Of a stretch of 64,000 bases of DNA, positions 60,390 to 64,000 are shown one piece after another (within the stretch, counting starts at the first letter, position 1; every line of letters starts with the position of its first letter). Source of the stretch: Chryseobacterium gambrini (GTDB lineage Bacteria > Bacteroidota > Bacteroidia > Flavobacteriales > Weeksellaceae). Below the pieces are notes generated by a model. It had not been told where the DNA came from. It made no database searches and saw nothing but the letters and a program-made list of their open reading frames with translations. Position numbers and translations under genes: made by a program. The stretch is from assembly GCF_900156825.1 (NCBI RefSeq), contig NZ_FTOV01000017.1, positions 1 through 64,000 on the forward strand. The letters run 5' to 3'.

Positions 60390-60938
60390 ATGAATTACTC
60401 TTACAAAGGTAAAATATTAATTTCCACACCGGACATTTCCGGCGATATTTTTTCCAGATCTGTTGTTTTGATTATTGAACATAATGAGAACGGTGCATTT
60501 GGTTTAATATTAAATAAAAAAAACAGCCAGATGAGTAGTAAATTCAAAGATATTTTTGATTTTAAAATCGAAGTTTATGATGGTGGTCCTGTGGAAAACG
60601 ACAAGGTTTTCTTCATCGTAAAAGGAAAAAAAGTAACCGAAATTTATTCCGAAATTACCCCCGAATTTTATCTTACCGAAGATATTGAAAACATCATCAG
60701 TTCTGTTCTGAATGGTGAGCTGGACATCAATAACGTGAAAATATTTTCCGGCTATTCCGGATGGACGGCTTTGCAGCTTGATGGCGAAATCCAGAGAAAA
60801 CTTTGGACGGTAGTAGATGTTTATAACCTTGATTATACTTTGCCCAACGATCAGACGCTTTGGAAATCGATCATGCAGAATCTGGGCGGAGAATATCTTT
60901 TATGGGCAAATTCCCCTGAAGACATTTCTTTGAATTAA
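60390..60938 (+). CDS. YqgE/AlgH family protein
   Basis: 182 aa. Family marks: KGKILISTPDISGDIFSRSVVLI, ENGAFGLILNKK, VYDGGPVENDKVFF, and FSGYSGWTALQLDGEI. UPF0301 (AlgH/YqgE) is widespread and has no settled biochemical role. Start at 60390 from the promoter and the family start. Confidence 0.92.
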   Translation: MNYSYKGKILISTPDISGDIFSRSVVLIIEHNENGAFGLILNKKNSQMSSKFKDIFDFKIEVYDGGPVENDKVFFIVKGKKVTEIYSEITPEFYLTEDIENIISSVLNGELDINNVKIFSGYSGWTALQLDGEIQRKLWTVVDVYNLDYTLPNDQTLWKSIMQNLGGEYLLWANSPEDISLN

Positions 60939-61048
60939 CGGAAAAGGATTTATTAACATTGCGTTAATATTTAACAAACTTTAAGAAAACGTTAAGCAAT
61001 TTTAAGCAAAGAAATTCCGTTATTTGTTAAACCAAAAACCTCTGTGAT

Positions 61049-61630
61049 ATGAAAGGAACAAAACTACTTGTAATATCCGTTTTTTCCACTGCATTTCTAT
61101 CTTTCACTCCCGTTGATAAAAAACTGATCATTGTTGATGCAGGACACGGCGGAAATGATATGGGAGCCAACAGATACGGAATTTATGAAAAGGATATTGT
61201 TCTGAACATCGGAAAAGAGATTCAAAAATTCAATAATTCTCAGGATGAATACGAGGTAATTTTAACGAGAGATAACGATACGTACAGTCAGTTATCAGAC
61301 AGAACAACTCTTATCAATAAGCTGAATCCTGAAATGGTTATCTCACTTCACGTAAACAGCAGTCCGAAGCCTCAATCTACTGAACAGGGAGCTGAACTCT
61401 ACACGCAGAATACCGAGGGTTCAAAAAAGCTTGCTGACCGGATTTCAAAGAAATTCAACACGTTAAAAATTGAAGAGAAAAATCTTCATATTTTAAGAGA
61501 ATCTAAAGCTCCGACCGTTTTAATGGAACTCGGATATATCAATAATACAAAAGACAGGGAATATCTGACCAGCGAGAAAGGTCAGAAAGAAATTGCTCAG
61601 AAATTTTCTGAAATTTTCAGAGAATACTAA
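61049..61630 (+). CDS. N-acetylmuramoyl-L-alanine amidase (Amidase_3)
   Basis: 193 aa exported cell-wall hydrolase that cuts between MurNAc and L-Ala. Signal peptide (about 1-22), zinc ligands His and Glu in VDAGHGGNDMGANRYGIYEKD, His in SLHVNSSPKP, and catalytic Glu in VLMELGYINN. Short catalytic-domain-only form (AmiC/CwlM-like). Separate unit with terminator at 61663. Confidence 0.92.
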   Translation: MKGTKLLVISVFSTAFLSFTPVDKKLIIVDAGHGGNDMGANRYGIYEKDIVLNIGKEIQKFNNSQDEYEVILTRDNDTYSQLSDRTTLINKLNPEMVISLHVNSSPKPQSTEQGAELYTQNTEGSKKLADRISKKFNTLKIEEKNLHILRESKAPTVLMELGYINNTKDREYLTSEKGQKEIAQKFSEIFREY

Positions 61631-61662
61631 ATAAAGATACAAATTCTGATTCATTCAGAATA

Positions 61663-61706
61663 AAACCCGGTAAAGGACTTTCGGAACTTTGTTGTTTACC
61701 GGGTTT
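61663..61706. terminator. Terminator between amidase and aminotransferase-IV-like genes
   Basis: AAACCCGGTAAA (61663-61674) pairs with TTTACCGGGTTT (61695-61706), 12 bp, loop about 20 nt. Confidence 0.75.
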
Positions 61707-61719
61707 GTCAATTTTCATA

Positions 61720-62529
61720 TTAAAAACTTTCTTTCCAGCTTTTAATCAGTTCAGAAAACTTGTGATTTCCGAAAGTTTTATTTCTTATTTTCCCCACAGA
61801 AAATATCCCTTTTTCATCTGAAATCAGTAAAATTTCTTCGGCTTTCTGAGACTCAAACGCGATGATCTCGTGTTCCTGTATGTCTGCAAGATTATTTTTA
61901 TGCAAAAACGTTACAAAATTTTCCATAAGCGGCGAAATGTAAGCTCCTTCCGTCTGTTTCGGGATTTTGATCACATCGCCTTCCAAAAACAAAAGATTCC
62001 CGAAAGTTGTACGCGCAATTCTTTTATTCGGGTTTAAAAGGATAACGTCATCAAGGTCATTTTCCTGTGCGTAAATCCCTCCGTAAATATTTTCCGGGCT
62101 GTGAACCCTTATGTTGCTTAAAAGGTTGTTATTAACGTTTATTTCCTTAATCAGATCCAGTTCAAGATTTCTTTTGTGCAACGATAGTACATCTTCAGTC
62201 TCGGTAATCTCATAAAAATAGGAAACTGAGGATTTAGACAAAGTAATTCCGTCTGAATTTCTGAAAACCTGAAAATTTATGATTGCATTCTGAATATTTT
62301 TCCCTTCAATAACTTCTTTCTGAAATAATGTCTGAAAAAATTCAAGTGTGTAGGTTAATGGAATATTCAGCCTCATTTTTCTCATGGAAGCCATCAGGAA
62401 GAAATAGCATTCTTCATCCATGATTAATTTTCCGTTTCTTATAAAAAAAGAAACCTTCACTGCATCGCCCAAAAGAAAGGCTCTGTTCTTCACGTTGATT
62501 TCGTCTGATGTAAAATATTGATTTTCCAA
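61720..62529 (-). CDS. Class IV aminotransferase-like protein, catalytic Lys not seen
   Basis: 269 aa, class IV PLP-dependent fold (branched-chain aminotransferase / aminodeoxychorismate lyase type). Recognisable: FLLGDAVKVSFFIRNGKL, MASMRKMRLNIP, and GGIYAQENDLDDVILLNPNKR, LLFLEGDVIKIPKQTEGAYIS. In the segment where the family has the PLP lysine (xxKTxN), it reads LLSNIRVHSPENIYGG with no Lys. Either the Lys is elsewhere or the protein is a pseudoenzyme. Starts near 62529 with MENQYFTSDEI. Confidence 0.75.
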   Translation of the reverse strand: MENQYFTSDEINVKNRAFLLGDAVKVSFFIRNGKLIMDEECYFFLMASMRKMRLNIPLTYTLEFFQTLFQKEVIEGKNIQNAIINFQVFRNSDGITLSKSSVSYFYEITETEDVLSLHKRNLELDLIKEINVNNNLLSNIRVHSPENIYGGIYAQENDLDDVILLNPNKRIARTTFGNLLFLEGDVIKIPKQTEGAYISPLMENFVTFLHKNNLADIQEHEIIAFESQKAEEILLISDEKGIFSVGKIRNKTFGNHKFSELIKSWKESF

Positions 62530-62609
62530 TGTAATCTGATTTGTTTATAAAAAAATAATGAACGATAAATCGTTCATCAGTTTTATTATTCGGCATTGCC
62601 TACATTTAT

Positions 62610-62996
62610 TTAGGCAGCTCCTAATTTAATTCTAAGATTTTCGATAAGATTTTCCCAATACATTGCATTTTCTTCCTCATCGCCTTCTTCGCAGAAATCT
62701 GTAATATTAAGAGACAGGTCTTCTGTAATATCATCAATGGTGATCGTCATTTCAAAGAAATTTTTGGTTCCTTCGTCTTCCTCCCATCTGAAACGCACAA
62801 AACCTTCAGGCTTATATCTGATTAAAGTAGCCTTCTCAGAAGGACCTCCACCCCAACTGAAAAAGAAATCATCACCTTTCTCTGTTACCTCATCTGCAAA
62901 CCATTCAGACAACCCCTCTGCAGTTGCCAGATATTCGTACAATATCTCTGATAAACAATGCATTGGAAATTCGTAATGGACTTTATGTTTAGCCAT
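62610..62996 (-). CDS. START-like (SRPBCC/AHSA1-type) domain protein
   Basis: 128 aa single-domain protein. Bet v1-like fold: KVHYEFPMHCLSEILYEYLATAEGLSEWFADEVTEK, WGGGPSEKATLIRYKPEGFVRFRWEEDE, acidic C-terminal helix. Conserved in Bacteroidota as a small cytoplasmic protein of unknown ligand. Separate from the upstream gene by about 80 nt. Confidence 0.82.
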   Translation of the reverse strand: MAKHKVHYEFPMHCLSEILYEYLATAEGLSEWFADEVTEKGDDFFFSWGGGPSEKATLIRYKPEGFVRFRWEEDEGTKNFFEMTITIDDITEDLSLNITDFCEEGDEEENAMYWENLIENLRIKLGAA

Positions 62997-63153
62997 ATAA
63001 TCTTTGTTTTAATCGTCCCGCAATATATAAATTAATTTTTTTATTACACAAAAATGTGTTTATTTTTTTACATAATCTTCATGATATTTGTCAGAGATTT
63101 TTAAATAGGTGTTTAATTATTCTTTTAACATAATACTTCTGTTTTGTGGTATC

Positions 63154-63177
63154 AAAAAAACTCTTCGGATGAAGAGC
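63154..63177 (-). terminator. Terminator of the 63187 gene
   Basis: CTCTTC (63161-63166) pairs with GAAGAG (63171-63176) and is followed on the minus strand by a T-run. Lies 10 nt beyond the stop. Confidence 0.8.
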
Positions 63178-63186
63178 TGTATTATT

Positions 63187-63750
63187 TTAAAAATGAAAAT
63201 TGAGTTCTACAAAACCTATCCTTCCGAATCCTGTTTCTGACCATGATGTTTTATTATCTTTCTGAAAACTTGAACGGTCTACTACATAAATATATTTGTA
63301 ATACAACATGGGCTCTGTAGAGATGGAGAAATGAGGGGAAAGAAAATACTGAACTCCTAAAAACACGCCTAAACCATTATCATACTGAGGTTTATTGATA
63401 TTTTTATAATTGGAGTATCTGAAGAAATAATCTGCTCCGTAATAAAAATTCCATCTTCTGTATCTTTTCAGATTTCTGTCGATCCCAAGTTTAAAAGCGA
63501 ATTGAGAATATCCGCCTTCACTGTCATCATTCTTAAAATCAAATCCTGTTCTGTAAGACCATTTGTTTTTCCCTGAATACCGATAGTTAATAATCATTGC
63601 GTTATCATCGGATGCAAATACAGATTTAATAAACTTATTGAGACTAATTCCGACCTGATTTCTCGGAATAGCAAATAAACTATCATTTTGAGCCTGTGCG
63701 AAAACTGAAGCAGAAAGCACCAGCAAAAAAATTGAAATAATTCGTTTCAT
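63187..63750 (-). CDS. Outer-membrane beta-barrel-like protein
   Basis: 187 aa. Signal peptide (about 1-20, MKRIISIFLLVLSASVFAQ), then repeated amphipathic strands (IINYRYSGKNKWSYRTGFDF, YSQFAFKLGI, RWNFYYGADYFFRYS, GLGVFLGVQYFLS) ending ELNFHF. The pattern and final aromatic residue fit an eight-strand outer-membrane barrel. I prefer ATG 63750 over the one at 63762. Substrate unknown. Confidence 0.72.
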   Translation of the reverse strand: MKRIISIFLLVLSASVFAQAQNDSLFAIPRNQVGISLNKFIKSVFASDDNAMIINYRYSGKNKWSYRTGFDFKNDDSEGGYSQFAFKLGIDRNLKRYRRWNFYYGADYFFRYSNYKNINKPQYDNGLGVFLGVQYFLSPHFSISTEPMLYYKYIYVVDRSSFQKDNKTSWSETGFGRIGFVELNFHF

Positions 63751-63753
63751 AAT

Positions 63754-63791
63754 AAAAAACATCTCAAAGATCTGATGAAACCTTTGAGATG
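63754..63791 (-). terminator. Terminator of the right-edge gene
   Basis: CATCTCAAAG (63760-63769) pairs with CTTTGAGATG (63782-63791), T-run on the minus strand. Confidence 0.85.
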
Positions 63792-63811
63792 TATGTTTTT
63801 TGTATTAAATA

Positions 63812-64000
63812 TTAAAGATAATTAGCAAAAATAGCTTTAACTTTTTGCTCGAAATCACCGATGTAAACATCTGCATTTTCCGTTGATCCATCGAAATATA
63901 CGATAAAGAACTCTCCTTCCCCATTTACCGTTTTGTAAACAAGATCTCCGATTTTTTGCCCTAAGTAAAATACTTCTCCTTTTGTATTATTATTAATCTG
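63812..64000 (-). CDS. C-terminal part of an unknown protein (cut by window edge)
   Basis: Last 62 codons of a minus-strand gene whose start lies beyond the window. Reads QINNNTKGEVFYLGQKIGDL, VYKTVNGEGEFFIVYFDGST and ends VKAIFANYL. It resembles a small beta-rich protein. Its terminator follows at 63791-63754. Confidence 0.7.
   Translation of the reverse strand, partial: QINNNTKGEVFYLGQKIGDLVYKTVNGEGEFFIVYFDGSTENADVYIGDFEQKVKAIFANYL

Overview
The window looks like chromosomal DNA of a Flavobacteriia/Weeksellaceae bacterium, most probably Chryseobacterium or a close relative (inference). The reasons are: AT-rich intergenic DNA; many promoters of the Bacteroidota type (-7 box TAnnTTTG, sometimes with TTG about 19 nt upstream); few Shine-Dalgarno sequences; a class Id-type ribonucleotide reductase closely resembling that of Flavobacterium johnsoniae; a Lys-rich-leader 'bacteriocin-like' micropeptide; a long C-terminal extension on ribosomal protein S16; and many small secreted proteins. 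It is mostly a housekeeping region with small accessory patches. There is no prophage, transposase, CRISPR array or rRNA.

Layout. 0.5-5.1 kb (-): MacAB-like ABC exporter. 5.6-8.5 kb (+): nrdB-nrdA. 8.7-13.9 kb (+): island of secreted proteins, with three tandem paralogues carrying a phage tail-collar/fibre-tip-like domain, a short relative and a lectin/CshA-repeat protein. 14-22 kb: DUF72, HD hydrolase, alpha/beta hydrolase, ribokinase-like kinase, DUF4241 and valS. 22-27 kb: DUF1573, PPK2, rnpB (-), an ECF sigma factor with an overlapping membrane-protein gene, an acyl-CoA synthetase and the micropeptide. 27-31 kb (-): rpoN, a RelE/ParE-type toxin-antitoxin pair and asnS. 31-38.6 kb: a Crp regulator, a broken outer-membrane gene, a DUF2306 protein, a small lipid/envelope cluster, two regulators and a serine hydrolase. 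38.7-46 kb: rimM-rpsP, a GT-C-like membrane protein, a nitroreductase, a Gre-like factor and an M3 peptidase. 46.2-48.3 kb: an unrecognised two-gene unit ending in two odd tRNA genes. 48.3-53.4 kb: small hypothetical genes, an SDR and a Crp regulator. 53.4-58.9 kb: attenuator-controlled tyrS, an exonuclease, a TerD pair, a YbhN-type protein and panD. 59.3-64 kb: HU, pdxH, YqgE, an amidase, an aminotransferase-IV-like protein, a START-like protein and an outer-membrane protein.

Two items deserve most attention. First, at 48053-48203 two complete tRNA cloverleaves lie 5 nt apart and begin 1 nt after the stop codon of a 438-aa protein that I do not recognise. Both have an 8-nt (not 7-nt) anticodon loop starting CTCTTC, so they look like a dedicated, possibly frameshifting or non-decoding tRNA pair made with their own protein. 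Second, tyrS is preceded by a textbook four-segment transcription attenuator: a 27-aa leader peptide with three consecutive Tyr codons, mutually exclusive hairpins and an intrinsic terminator. The leader peptide's ATG lies only 5 nt after a -7 box, which suggests a leaderless transcript.

A further theme is dispersed short repeats. Heptamer arrays and degenerate intergenic repeats fill gaps between genes, and three copies appear to have entered the reading frames of valS (twice) and the M3 peptidase without breaking them.
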